The translations under genes were made by a program, and so were the position numbers. Positions 20,943-31,679 of a DNA stretch of 64,000 nucleotides are shown piece by piece. Every line of letters begins with the position of its first letter. Position 1 is the stretch's first letter. The stretch is from Magnolia sinica (lineage: Eukaryota; Streptophyta; Magnoliopsida; Magnoliales; Magnoliaceae): contig NC_080583.1 of assembly GCF_029962835.1 (NCBI RefSeq), positions 68,991,158 to 69,055,157 of the forward strand, written 5' to 3'. Under the pieces are notes generated by a model that was not told where the DNA came from, made no database searches, and was given only the letters and a program-made list of their open reading frames with translations.

Positions 20943-23900
20943 ATGGGTCGATTTGGGTGTGATTTGGGTGTTATGTCCATGGCTTTCTTCTTACTCGTAG
21001 CACGTGTTCGTGCCCAAGCATGGTTGGATGCACATGCCACGTTTTACGGTGATGATAATGGTGGCGGCACGATGCGTAAGTTCAGCGTCCCTTTTCTTCC
21101 TGCACTGGCATTTTGATCTTGGTCATCCAACCGTTAAAATATATGTCATTACAAAAGTTGCTAATGGCTTTTTTAAAAAAAAAATTATTTTAATCGTCAT
21201 AATCCAACGGTTAAGATGGACCCTTGTGTGGGTCCATTGAAAATTTTTTCACCGAATTAAAATAACATTTGTTGTTACAAAAGTCACGTTGCCTGTGCCC
21301 TGGCCCAAAAAGTTGCTATGGTTAGAAGCTACGTGGAGCCCACAGAAATACCCTTGACAAATCTACTCTTTTAAGTTTTTAAAGACCATAGGAAATAAGT
21401 CCAAAAATCACACTACACGAAAGTAGGCCTTTAGCCTTGGTTGAAAAAATCGAGGTTAAATGTGTTTTTTAACCTCAGTTGCAAAGGAACTAAGATTAAA
21501 AGTTCATTTTTCGCCTCAGTTGCTAGAAATCGAAGCGATAAGCCTATTTTTTAGCATCAGTTGCATAGTAGCCGAGGTGAAAAGTTTAATTTTTATCCTC
21601 AGTTGCATAGGAATTGAGGCAAAAGGTCTACTTTTTAGCCTCAGTTGCATAGGAACCGATGCCAAAAGTCTACTTTTAGCCTCAGTTGCATAGGAACCGA
21701 GGCGAAAGGTATACTTTTTAGCCTCAATTGCGTAGGAATCGAGACCAAAAGTATATTTTTTAGCCTTAGTTGCATAGGAACCGAGGCAAAAAGTCTACTT
21801 TTTAGCCTCAGCTGTATAGGAACCGAAGCAAAAGGTCTACTTTTTAACCTCAGTTGTATAGGAACCGAGTCGAAAGGTCTACTTTTTAGCCTCAATTGAA
21901 TAGAAACCGAGACCAAAAGTCTATTTTTTAGCCTCAGTTACATAGGAACCAAGGTGAAACAAGTCCAAAAATCAGGTGGATCCAAAACCCATGCATACCA
22001 CTCTGTGTGAAAAGTTGGGGATTGAACAATCACCATGTTATGAGGGCTTGAGAAGATTTGTTTCACAATGATATTTCTACATTCGGTTTATCCAAGTGGT
22101 AAACATCTCATGCTCATCTCTAGAAAGATTTCGATGGTAGAAATTTTTATTCTCACTGTTTCGTGTGGTATGGTTCACTTGAGTTTTGGATATTCTTAAA
22201 ATTTGGATTCCTATCTTAGGGACGTGGTTTTCTTGCTAAAGACTTTCACGGGAAGTTTTTGCCATAGGATGCTAGGTAGGGATCACAATGATGTTTGGGA
22301 GATATTCATTCCATTTATTTGTTTTACAATCTCATTTTAGAACATGTTACTGAAATCGAGGTAGATCCAAAAATAAAATGATCCTAGAAAATTGAGAAAA
22401 GATTTTACTACTGTTGAAACTTTTTTTGGGCTTCACCTTGATGTTTATATGCCATCCAAATCATTTATAAGGCCATTTCTCCTGGGATGAAGTGAAAATA
22501 TGGAAAACTTAGTCGGATATAAAAATTTTGTAGACATAAAAATGCATCAACGGTGGTCACTGAATCCCCACTATTTCCTCTCGTGTGAATCAATTGAGTT
22601 TTGGATCCACCTCATTTTCAGTATCATGCATGTCCTAAAGCTAGCTCACAAAATGGATGGACCAGTTAGGTTTCTTACAAACATCACAGTGGGCCCCACC
22701 TAACTTTTCATCACAGGAACTTCCTGTGAAAGGCTTTAGTAGGAAATCTGCATCCGTGGCCTTCAGAAACTGATGAATGGAGTGGATTTGTCACGGTAAT
22801 CACTAAGAGCCCCCATGTAGCTTTGTGTTGACGTCACCGAGTTACGTGGGATCCACCATGATATATGTGTTATATCCACATCGTCCATCATTTTGTGAAA
22901 TTATTTTATTACATGAACTTAAAAATTAAGTTCATCCAAAGCTTAATGGTAGACTCACGAGAGTTTGAGGGCATGTGTATAGTGCGCGTATTACAATTTT
23001 GGAAAATAAAAATTTTAAAACAAATTCCAAAGCTTGAGTGGAGCATACCACATAAAGTAGTGGAGACTGAAGGCATATCATTGAAAACTTCTTGGGAGCC
23101 TGAGAAGTTTTGGATCAAGTTTCAACGGTGGGCGTGATTGTACCCAGTGCTTTCTTGTGTGGTGTGGTCCACTTGAGAGTGGCTTACGTATATCAAAACC
23201 ATCTCATGTACCTAATTGGATGCGGATTCATTAGCATACACAAGGCTTCTACCAAAAGTGAGGCCAGTACACTGATCAGGTAGGCTACCGTACGAATCAA
23301 TGGACTACCATTGGTAAGACTAACATACAGACATGGTCCATCAAATAAGTCGATCAGCCTGACAATGGAGATGTTTGATCCTAGTATTTTTACCCCAAAA
23401 TTCCTCAAGGAGTTGGATTTTACCAAATGGTGCCTTTCTTTACAACAAAGTGAAAATCAAAAGTTGTGGTGCCCACGTCATATGTTTTTCATATTGAACC
23501 TGTCAAGCAGGTGCACACCAACATTATTATTATAAGAAATAAAAATAAGGCAGATCCATTCACAAAGTGAGCTAAAAAATAATAATAATAATAATAATAA
23601 ATAAATAAATAAAATAAAATAAAATAAAATGTACACCATTCAAAATATCCCAGTTGCAGTGTAGCCCATCTGATGATCTGATTGACCTAATGTTTTGTTT
23701 GTGTTATGACCATGGTATGGTGCATACTTTTAATGGGTTGGATGTTATACACATACCACGTGGACCCTACAAGTCTTGAATTTTCCTACTCAAAAAATAA
23801 TAATTAAATGAGAGCATATTTATAATTTCACCCCTGAAGGTGTAATCACGGATGCATTTCCCTTTGATGTTCATGATGGGGCCTACCATTTTCATGGTAC

Positions 23901-24883
23901 AGATGCCTTACACATGTGACATGTTGGAAGGAATGGTTAGCCTGCATGAAAAATCATCATGTGGTCACATGTATATAATCAATTCCCTTCTTAGTCACCC
24001 AAAATCCAGGATGGAGCCACTCAGATCAACGGCATAAATCATGGACAATGGACCCCATTAGGACACAATCAACACATTACAACCATCTCATTTAGAATTG
24101 GTATCGATCCCTAGTGGGGGTGGCTAACAGTGAAGTGTGAACTGAGAGTGGGTGTACTAACAAGCTAACAAAAAATAAAAATAAAAACCATCTCAATTAG
24201 AAAGAACATAGATTTAAGAACGTACATCTCTCTCTCTCTTTCTAATACAAAAGCCTCCCATGCATGCAACAGAAGGAGCTTGTGGCTACGGTGATCTCTT
24301 CAAGCAAGGATACGGCCTAGCAACAACAGCTCTCAGCACAGCTCTCTTCAACAACGGGTTAACCTGCGGTGCATGCTTCGCAATCAAGTGCGTCAATGAC
24401 CCTCAATGGTGCTTACCTGGCTCAGTCATCGTCACCGCTACAAACTTCTGCCCACCTAACTCCCCCAAACTGAGCGATGACTGGTGCAATCCGCCAAACA
24501 AGCACTTCGATCTTTCCAAACCCATGTTCAAGAAGATTGCAATCGAGAAGGCTGGGATCGTGCCCGTCCAGTTCCGCCGTGTTACATGCGTCAAGACAGG
24601 AGGTGTGAAGTTCGACATCACAGGCAACCCTAACTTCAACATGGTGTTAGTTTGGAACGTTGGTGGGGCCGGTGACGTTTCAAATGTTAAGATCAAGGGC
24701 ACTAACACTGGTTGGCTACAGATGTCTCGTAACTGGGGCCAAAACTGGCAGATAGGAACGGTGTTGCAAGGGCAGGCGTTGTCCTTTCAAGTGACTGCTA
24801 GTGATGGACGGATGATAGAGTCTGATAATGTTGCACCAGCTAACTGGCAATTTGGACAGACCTTTGAAGGCAAACAGTTCTAA
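20943..24883 (+). CDS. Alpha-expansin, two exons
   Basis: Expansins are secreted wall-loosening proteins that act non-hydrolytically on cellulose-xyloglucan contacts. Exon 1 is 20943-21075 and exon 2 is 24273-24883, giving 247 residues, a normal family length. The splice sites (GTAAG donor; CAG acceptor after a CT-rich tract) are phase 1 and fall right after GTM, the classic first expansin intron site. Residues 1-24 form a signal peptide ([14 protein letters not shown]), followed by HATFYG, then GACGYGDLF from residue 46, the Cys-rich family-45-like domain and HFD at 122-124. The C-terminal binding domain has WNVGGAGDV (172-180) and W192, W199, W203. The usual second intron is absent. The ATG at 20943 is preferred over an upstream [11 protein letters not shown] replaces the common GGSDASGTM. 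No lesion is visible. Confidence 0.88.
21397..21974. mobile_element. CACTA-like insertion with twelve 42-bp repeats, in expansin intron
   Basis: A 14-bp direct repeat (AAGTCCAAAAATCA at 21397-21410 and 21961-21974) brackets an insertion. It begins CACTACACGAAAGTAGGCC, a CACTA-type terminus, and then consists of about twelve units of 42 bp (AGCCTCAGTTGCATAGGAAC followed by CGAGGCAAAAGTCTACTTTT-like text) from about 21465 to 21955. No CACTA terminus is present at the right end. CACTA transposons normally make 3-bp duplications and end in inverted termini, so this is either a deleted element or repeat-derived filler. Confidence 0.75.
21975..24272 (+). other. Rest of expansin intron, packed with MITE fragments
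   Basis: No coding frame is supported. Fragments of the dispersed GTGGGCCCCACC family occur around 22000-22330, 22430-22830, 22850-23180 and 23640-24060 (for example ACATCACAGTGGGCCCCACC near 22685 and GTGGGATCCACCATGATATA near 22848). An (AAT)n/(AAAT)n microsatellite lies at about 23577-23635. CTCTCTCTCTCTTTCT at about 24228-24243 is the polypyrimidine tract before the acceptor. Confidence 0.65.
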
Positions 24884-25001
24884 ATCTTGCACATCGGACT
24901 TATGGTTAGAAAATAATGCGTTTGAATATTTGAATGTGACGATGGTGGGAATTATGGAGGGGATGAAATGAATCCACTTTTGTACCGTGGGTATTTTGTT
25001 G

Positions 25002-25007
25002 AATAAA
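25002..25007 (+). terminator. Expansin polyadenylation signal
   Basis: AATAAA lies 119 bases after the stop codon, in T/A-rich sequence. It is a plausible plant near-upstream element. No other hexamer lies closer. Confidence 0.5.
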
Positions 25008-25200
25008 CAAAAATGAATGGTTGGATTTCGTTTTGAATATATTATGATGGGCAGTAATGATCTAGTACGAATTTCTCGTGCTATATTAGGGTTGACATAT
25101 GATTATTTTGGATGGGATTGGTGGCAATTAGTCGTTTTCTATGATGTGGCCCACCAGATGAATGAATGTCAGATATCCCAAACGTTATTATCACTATTAG

Positions 25201-25791
25201 TAGAAGTGAACACGAGTCGAACCGAGTTGCGGCTCGGCCACTAGCTGACCCCAGCTCGAACTTGGCTCAGCTCGATCCTCGAGCCTGACTGGCCAACTCG
25301 GGTCTGTTTGGTCAGCATCTCAGGCTAGTTTGAGCCGAGATTGAGCCTATGCGGCATTTTCACAAACACATGGAGCTTACTTTCAATTTCTTACTGTATG
25401 TAAAACAGCGGCAAGTGTTTCGAGGTATTTCATCAAACACCTTGTAAGCAACATCAAAATCAAGAAAAATTATTATTTGTTTCATATACATACCTTCCTT
25501 GCCGCTAGCCAACACTTCGTTGAGTCATTTCATCAAAAACTTGGTTAGCAACATCAATATCAAAGTAACCAAGTCACCGAACTGGTTCGATCCGAGTTCA
25601 ATTCGAGTTGGGGTTCGATCCGAGTCGAGTCCAGCTCGGGCAAGCTCGAACTCGGTTCGAAATTTTTTCGAGCTTAAAAAATCAGATCGACTCGGCTCGA
25701 ACTCAGTTTCGAACCGAGTAGAATCAAGCTTTTTCGAGTCAAGTCGAGTCGAGAGAGCTAACCGAGCTAGCTCGATTTGTGTACAGCCCTA
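25201..25791. mobile_element. hAT-like MITE, GAGCTCG-rich family, copy 1
   Basis: The right end is TGTACAGCCCTA and the left end begins TAGAAGTGAACACG. The interior is rich in CGAGCTCG/GACTCGAGT-like motifs (GAGCCGAG, CGAGTCGAGT) around a central AT-rich part. It is the reverse-orientation relative of the copy at 53651-54262 and of the partial copy at 63960. The flanking 8-mers (ACTATTAG, ACAATAGT) match only weakly, so the target duplication is unconfirmed. Confidence 0.75.
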
Positions 25792-26054
25792 ACAATAGTT
25801 TATATGCCCTTGACAAAAAAAAAAATAGCATTTGTAGCTGATCAGTAGGTAGATCATAGTTTTATTAGATAAATGGGCAGTTAGAAATGAAGTCCAACAT
25901 TCCAAATGCTACTTGTATGTGTGGCTCAATTGATGAGTATACTGCATGTTCTTAGTGTGCAATAACTAATGGCCCAGATCAAATGTGTTGTCTTGATGCA
26001 GGCTACATCTAAGCCACACCAGTCCTTCATGTTGACCCTATGCACTCATCAATT
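25792..26054. other. Intergenic, nothing recognised
   Basis: Short AT-rich sequence without coding or repeat signal. Confidence 0.4.
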
Positions 26055-26452
26055 TCAATGGTTTAGATCATGTGAAGAGAATGTTATCAGCAAGACATTG
26101 TAGAGAACAATATCCACTAGACACAATTGGATCAAGGTTGTAACCCTCTCATCAAGTACATCCCACTGTTCATCACTTATAGATGCAGGACGCTTCACCT
26201 TACTAAGATAGCGTGTTTCAATCCTTGTTAAACGAAAAATGCATCTCATCTTCACCTTCCATAATTCAAAAATATTTCTACTGATGAACTTTTTCGTTTC
26301 GTACTTCATGTTAGACCTTTTCGTCGGCATATTTCATATTAGAAGTCGAAACCCAAACGTTAGCTCTCATATCACTTATTGGGGATTGCGCGGAAGAAAA
26401 CCTGAATTCGTAAACAAAATACATAGAGAACACACGAATTTTACGTGGAAAT
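26055..26452 (-). mobile_element. Copia 5'-end fragment: LTR edge, primer site, gag start
   Basis: Minus-strand frame 26055-26330 reads KYETKKFISRNIFELWKVKM, then RPASISDEQWDVLDERVTTL and CLVDIVLYNVL. These match the N-terminal gag (UBN2-type) of Tork-like Copia elements. The plus-strand Copia gag at 31 kb has the parallel text GMTDDEWNTLDKKALSSICL. Upstream in element sense, 26363-26374 reads TGATATGAGAGC, a decayed TGGTATCAGAGC initiator-Met primer site, followed by an LTR edge up to 26452. The remainder of this element is absent; the next Copia starts immediately. Confidence 0.75.
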
Positions 26453-26825
26453 TGTTGCTACAAAAGGATGCCTTAAATCTTCTTGTTGCTAGACCAGTTG
26501 AGGGACTGGCTCGACTAGTCGAAGGTCCCTTCGACTGGTCAAAGCCCGCTCGACTCGAAGTCCAGCAACTATGTATTTGGGATCTCCGGGATGCTCAACC
26601 AGTCAAGGGACATTCTCGACCAATTAAAGGGGTCCTTCGACCAGTCGAAGCCCTGCCTTGACTAGTCAAAGGTTACGTAGACTGCGCGCGAACTGTGTAA
26701 ATTTGAGACGGTTTACAGACTTTTCCAAAGTCGGTGCATAAGGGGTTTTTCCTAAACTATAAATAAAAGTCCCTGAGGCCTTTCTAAACAATTTTAAGGC
26801 TTCCTAAAAGTCCTTAGGTCAGTTT
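26453..26825 (+). repeat. Copia 5' LTR, outer part
   Basis: Starts TGTTGCTACAAAAGGATGCC. It contains about eight variants of a dyad motif (CTCGACTAGTCGAAGG, TTCGACCAGTCGAAGC) between 26495 and 26670. The 3' boundary, where LINE 2 enters, is approximate (26815-26830). Confidence 0.8.
26758..26765 (+). promoter_or_regulatory. Copia LTR TATA box
   Basis: TATAAATA within CTATAAATAAAAGTCC, placed after the dyad-repeat region of U3 and before the LINE junction, as expected for an LTR promoter. Confidence 0.6.
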
Positions 26826-27788
26826 TCCCTTGCTTCGGCTTGGGAGATATGTCGCTCGCCCATGCCTAATAGAAGCTGGGCACGTGGGCTGTGGCATGGC
26901 AAACTCCCGCCGAGAATCTCCCTGCTTTCCTGGAGGGTGTTAATGAAAGCTATCGCAGTGGACGAGGCTATCCAGTCCCGTGGCGTTAGTATGGCATCCA
27001 AATGTGTGTGTTGTTGCAGCAATTCTCAGCCGGGCCACTCCTCTGAATCCATTTCCCATCTCTTTCTAAACAGTCATGTTGCGGTGGCCGCTTGGTCCTT
27101 CTTCGGAAGGTTGTTTGACGTCCACATTTTGGAGACAGAGTTGGTTGAGGCCAGATTAGCCCAGTGGTGGGCAGCCACTACTTCTGGTTCGGCAAAATCT
27201 GTGCTACATAAGCTGGCCCCGTCTATCATCTTATGGAGTATCTAGAAGTGCAGGAACGCAGCAGTCTTTGAAGGTATATCTCCATCAGCCCCTTCTGTTA
27301 TTGCCAGAGGTAAATGATGGCTAACCATTATCAATGGTGATTTGGGTGAGGAAGCATCAGCAGGCTTACAGGGCAGTCCGATTCCTTTTGCTCGCCCAGC
27401 GGCCAACGCAGGTGCCACAGTCAAGCTCGGTTCGATTTCTCACTCAGCTTGTCGATGGAGGTCATCCTGTGGCCTCTACCTCCCACCCACGATGATGAGA
27501 TGGGTCAAACCGCAACCAGGATGGGTGAAGCTCAATGTGGACAAATCGTCCCTCGACAACCCTGGCAATTCTGGTGGGGGTGGCGTATGTAGAGACGACA
27601 AAGGAAATTTTCTTTTTACGTTCTCTGTTGGCTATGGAGTGGGATCTAATTTTAACATGGAGCTCAGAGCCATTTTTAACTGTATGGATCGTGTCTAGGT
27701 AGAGGCTTTAAGAATGTGATTGTGGAATCGGATTCACAACTAGTGATCAATTTCCTTTCTGGTTCCGCTAAACCCAGCTGGAAATGGG
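26826..27788 (+). pseudogene. LINE 2 zf-RVT and RNase H, first part
   Basis: The C-terminal part of a plant LINE polyprotein. The frame 26862-27245 reads LWHGKLPPRISLLSWRVLMK and IQSRGVSMASKCVCC, the zinc-binding RT tail. After a stop at 27242-27244 and another near 27316, RNase H starts with WVKLNVDKSSLDNPGNSGGG (Asp) and MELRAIFNCM (Glu). A frameshift near 27697 precedes VIVESDSQLVINFL (Asp). The coding sequence is then cut at 27788 by a solo LTR. RT proper is missing, so this LINE copy is strongly 5'-truncated. It parallels LINE 1 in sequence and domain order. Confidence 0.85.
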
Positions 27789-27793
27789 GGTAT

Positions 27794-30242
27794 TGTTCAC
27801 TCCCCAAGTATAGGGTTGTGATGTAGTAATAAACTCGGTAAGACCGAGGTCGAATCCCAAGGGACTGAAACCTGTACGTAGTCTGAAACTAAGTAAAACT
27901 AGAACTAGAAGAAGAAGAAATCTAAATCGAATGAATTTAAGAGAATAATAGTGAAATATTAATCTAAAACTTAAGAAATTCAGGGGTAGAAAACTAGGGA
28001 TTCAGAGGATCCATTTGTAGAAATCAGGGAGATCTACGGTCGATTCATGAACTCAACTGGACTTTGAGTCCCATCTTCATCTAGTTGGAAGATATAACCT
28101 GAAAATCAATTCTGAACTTCATTTAATCTAGTTTTCAAGAGATCAGATAGGTGTAAATTAGAATGGATTCCATCACAAAACCATGCCCATGAGACGAAGC
28201 AAACAACAAAATCAAACTAATTCACAGTCAATCTGAGTGATGTATGAACAGTAGGAAGGGTGCTATCATCTAACCATGCCCAGGAGACGATGTTAAACAA
28301 TAGGGCTTCCTGACTTCACAATCACAAAAAGGAAAAGGAAATGTTCATGCCATCGCAGATCTATTGTAATTTCGGTTACAACAAACCATTAAAAAACTAG
28401 AAATATTCCTGTTATTCAAAACTAGAATCAACATAGTTCATGGCATGAATTAAAGTGGTAGAATCAGTCTCATCACACCACAAGCTTCACCTCTTAACCC
28501 TAGCTAAGAGGTTTAGCCTGACATGATTTGGCTAGTCCTCCAAAAATTCAGAAAACAAACAAATAAAAGCATAAAACAAATCACTCTCTCCTTCTCCCTC
28601 TATCTCGTTGGAAACTTCAATCCCCTTCACGTTCTCTCTCCTTCTTTCTTATAGCCATCAAGGACGGTGGATGAGAGATCAGCTGCTAAAGGGCTGGAGC
28701 CGGTGCGGTCGTGCGTGGCAAGAGATGGACAGCTGTTTACGCAATTGCAGCAACTACAACATCTTATGCAGCAGAAAAGCGATCCAGAAAACTCCTCTTT
28801 CCTTGCTTTCTTTCCAAAACATTAACGCCCCCTGGGACATTTTGGGATGGCCTATTTGATGGACGGTCCAGATCAGCCATCTGATCATCACCGAGCACAC
28901 ACCACATCCCACAAAAATCAGGTTGCGTCCGGATGCGAAACAGGGATGCGAATCTCTTTCGCTGTGGCGTTGGTGGGGCCCATTTCCTAGTGTTTCTCAT
29001 AGGATCCAATCCGTTATTGGATTGTGCACGAAAATACATTCAAAAATGATGAGGTACGGCTTGAATTCGGTCTGGCCCATCAGGATTTCTACTCTACCAT
29101 CCATCCTCCGTTTGGATGATATATTCTCGCGATTGCTTGCATGGGACCAAAGATCCACGTGGTCATGGTCGTGGATATCCCCTGGAACAGATTATCAGTT
29201 CAGATTGATCAGAAGGATCATGATGGTGGCCCACCAAGATCCTCTGTTCGGTCGCTGGCGGACAGCATGCAAACAGAGGAGTCTTGCGCTGCGTTTGGTG
29301 AACCCATGATTGATTCCATCTGCGAAATCCAGTCCGCCCATTCGATTTCCCACGAAAAAACGGTCGGTCATGATCGGTTTTGGATGTCTGTTGATGTGGC
29401 CGATAGGATTTCCTTTCTTGCCATCCATTCTACGTTTTAAACCTTCATAGACATGCAATGTCTGAGAGAATCGAACCACACAGCAATGTACGGTCGGTTT
29501 GTCCCCTTGGTGTGAATGGACGGTTCGGATCAGCAAGATGTGTGATCATGGTGGCCCACCTGACGTCAATCGCAACTCTCTGTTGCTGTTTTTACGCAGC
29601 AGGAAACCGAAACTTCCGTTTAATGAAGGAAGTCGGGTCAAAGTCGGTTTGACCAGACTTTAGTTGTAGTGCACGTCGTGTGCACTTGTTGTATGGTGCA
29701 CATGTCACTAAGGTGGAGTCTACTGTAATGTTCATAAGGAATCCGCTCCGTTCATCCGCCTTCCCATCTCACTCAAAGGTTTGAAACCAAAATCGGAGCA
29801 TATCCTGATGTCACGTGGGCCTCAAATTAGAGATTCATGGGCTGATCTGTCCATTGGCCCACTTCCACTAAGGTCCAATGGTTGATTTTTGACATGTACG
29901 GTTAATATATGGTCTTCAGGCCATGTATGAAGTTTTGAGCCGAACGGATGGTTAGGACCCTGTGATCTTGCATTCTAGATCAATTTCGGACCACTTGAGC
30001 TTCAGTTTCTCGATTATCTCGGATCTCTGGCATGTAAATCTGTCGATCTTGGTCCCCTGGGGTCCATCCCTTGCCTTAGTTATTCTAGAGCATCAAATCC
30101 ATGCATTTAGCACCCCTTTTCAGTCCAAGCTCCTAAATTCACCTTGCAGCACAAACACGATTAAAATAGAGCGTTAAACGGTATCATGTTCATAAAATCA
30201 GGTAATAAATGGGGTCTGATATGCAATATTTGACCCTCAACA
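27794..30242 (-). repeat. Athila-like solo LTR, 2449 bp
   Basis: Bounded by TG (27794) and CA (30242) with the identical 5-bp duplication GGTAT outside (27789-27793 and 30243-30247). The last 200 bp align with the end of the Athila LTR at 11000-11194: CATCCCTTGCCTT, AGCACCC, TATGTTCATAAAA, ATGCAATATTT and CTCAACA in the same order. The first 80 bp have a parallel layout (GTCGAATCCCAAGGGAC against GTTGATCCCACAGGGAG). It lacks internal domains, so it arose by LTR-LTR recombination. It is about 1.1 kb longer than the Athila LTR, mainly at about 28600-29900. Confidence 0.9.
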
Positions 30243-30247
30243 GGTAT

Positions 30248-30649
30248 TGAATCCAGAGGATTAACCACGTTAGGTGAAGTGGAAATTTTATGTTCTAGCA
30301 TACTTTTAGAGAAGGTAATACCGTGGCCGACTAGATGGCTCGGACGGGGAGTATGGAGCAAGGATGCGCACTCATTCTGCGTCAGGGTAACCTTACAGCC
30401 AAGGTTAGAGGTCTGTTATTCCTAGACAAGGTGAGGCTCGGCTCCATTAGGGAAGGATCGAGAGTCGAGAGGAGCCGAGGCTAAGTTTCTATTTTTCCTT
30501 CTATCAATTTTGTATAGAGCTTTGTTTATTTTCCTGATCCTATGATAGGCGTCCCCCGGGTCCTTTTTCTCTCATGGGGCCCCTGAATGTAATTAGCCGT
30601 TTCATATATGGAAAGCTCTTTTCTTTTCTTTTTTTTTTAAAAAAAAAAA
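30248..30649 (+). mobile_element. LINE 2, 3' end with poly(A)
   Basis: Continues the LINE cut at 27788. The plus frame reads HTFREGNTVAD (the last RNase H motif, compare SHIYREGNGLADGLA in LINE 1) and then KVRGLLFLDKVRLGSI, compare IVRGRLFLDRVGLGVI. The 3' UTR ends in an A-run at 30639-30649. Copia LTR sequence resumes directly after it. Confidence 0.85.
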
Positions 30650-30897
30650 GGTATTCCAAGGGTTTCTAAAAGGGTTCTAGGGTTATCAAAGGGTGAGATT
30701 CGAGGTTGTTCGAATCAAGTAAGTCCTCTCTCTTTGTAATTTCTATTTTTATAGTAAAGATCTGTCACTTTATACCGTGGTTTTTTCCCGCAAGGGTTTT
30801 CCACATTAAATCTTTATGTTCTTTTGTGATTGTTTGGTGCTCTCGGATTACTATCCTAGATCCATATCTTTGTGATTCCGCAGACCAAATCCCAACA
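30650..30897 (+). repeat. Copia 5' LTR, inner part
   Basis: Resumes after the LINE poly(A) with GGTATTCCAAGGGTTTC and ends CAAATCCCAACA, two bases before the primer site. It includes the typical R/U5 text GTGGTTTTTTCCCGCAAGGG. Confidence 0.85.
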
Positions 30898-30899
30898 AG

Positions 30900-30911
30900 T
30901 GGTATCAGAGC
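30900..30911 (+). other. Copia primer binding site, initiator tRNA-Met
   Basis: TGGTATCAGAGC, the standard plant Copia primer site, follows the LTR end CCCAACA by two bases. Confidence 0.95.
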
Positions 30912-30965
30912 TATCATTGGGGCATAGATCTGAATCTGTAGGATTAACAATAATAGGAAGTACTA

Positions 30966-31679
30966 GGTATGATATTGAGAAGTACTCAGGAAAAATAACT
31001 TTAAGTTATGAAAGATCAAGATGATCTGTTCCTTAACCAAGCAAGGCGAGAATAGTGCTCTTGAGGCGAAAAAGTCTGGCATGACTGATGATGAATGGAA
31101 TACTCTTGATAAGAAGGCCTTATCCTCAATCTGTTTATGTCTCACGGATGAGGTTCTCTATAAAGTTTTGAGGGAGAAAATTGCGGCTAGTTTAAGGGCG
31201 AAGTTAAAGGATATCTATGCGAAAAAATTCTCTAAAAATTGCCTACACTTGAAGCGACAGTGGTATAACTTCAAGATCGTAGAGGGTGGAGATCTGGAGG
31301 CTCACATCAGCAACTTTAATAAATTAGTTTGCAAATTGCTGGATATGGAGGAAGTGATCAAAGATGAGGAACAAGCATGTATGTTGTTGAATTCTCTTCT
31401 GGCATCGTATGAGTCATTCAAGGACACAATATGCACCATAAATAAAACCCTGAGTGTCAATGCCATTATCTCAGCCCTTCAAGGGAAGGCCATGAGAAAA
31501 CTAAACGACGACATAAGGACATCTTCTGATACACTGATTATGATAGGTAAGAATTCTGAGCAAGATACAGGATTTTCAAGACCTTGATCCAAATCTAAGG
31601 GCAAGGGCAAAGGAAAACTAAGTGCTGAAACTGTGGGATGTCTGGACACATGAAGAACGATTGTACCAATCCTAAAGTG
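30966..31679 (+). pseudogene. Copia gag with zinc knuckle
   Basis: Gag of a Tork-like Copia. The conserved start YDIEKYSGK lies at about 30969-30995, then a frameshift. The main frame 31021-31587 has DDEWNTLDKKALSSICLCL, LKRQWYNFKIVEGGDLEAHI and DEEQACMLLNSLLASYESF, typical of the UBN2 domain. Following a stop near 31587 is a CCHC knuckle at about 31625-31668 (NCGMSGHMKNDC). The codon between its first two Cys is TGA where Trp or another residue is expected. Translation from the native start would fail. Confidence 0.88.

Noticed and set aside
21641-21916. 91-codon minus frame and 84-codon plus frame as a repeat-protein gene
   Set aside because: They are explained by a 42-bp tandem repeat in an intron; kept only as a finding.
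24403-24708. 101-codon minus frame opposite expansin exon 2
   Set aside because: Shadow of the expansin coding sequence.
30900-30911. tRNA gene
   Set aside because: Only the 12-base primer-binding complement is present, with no cloverleaf. The same applies at 44482 and 9874.
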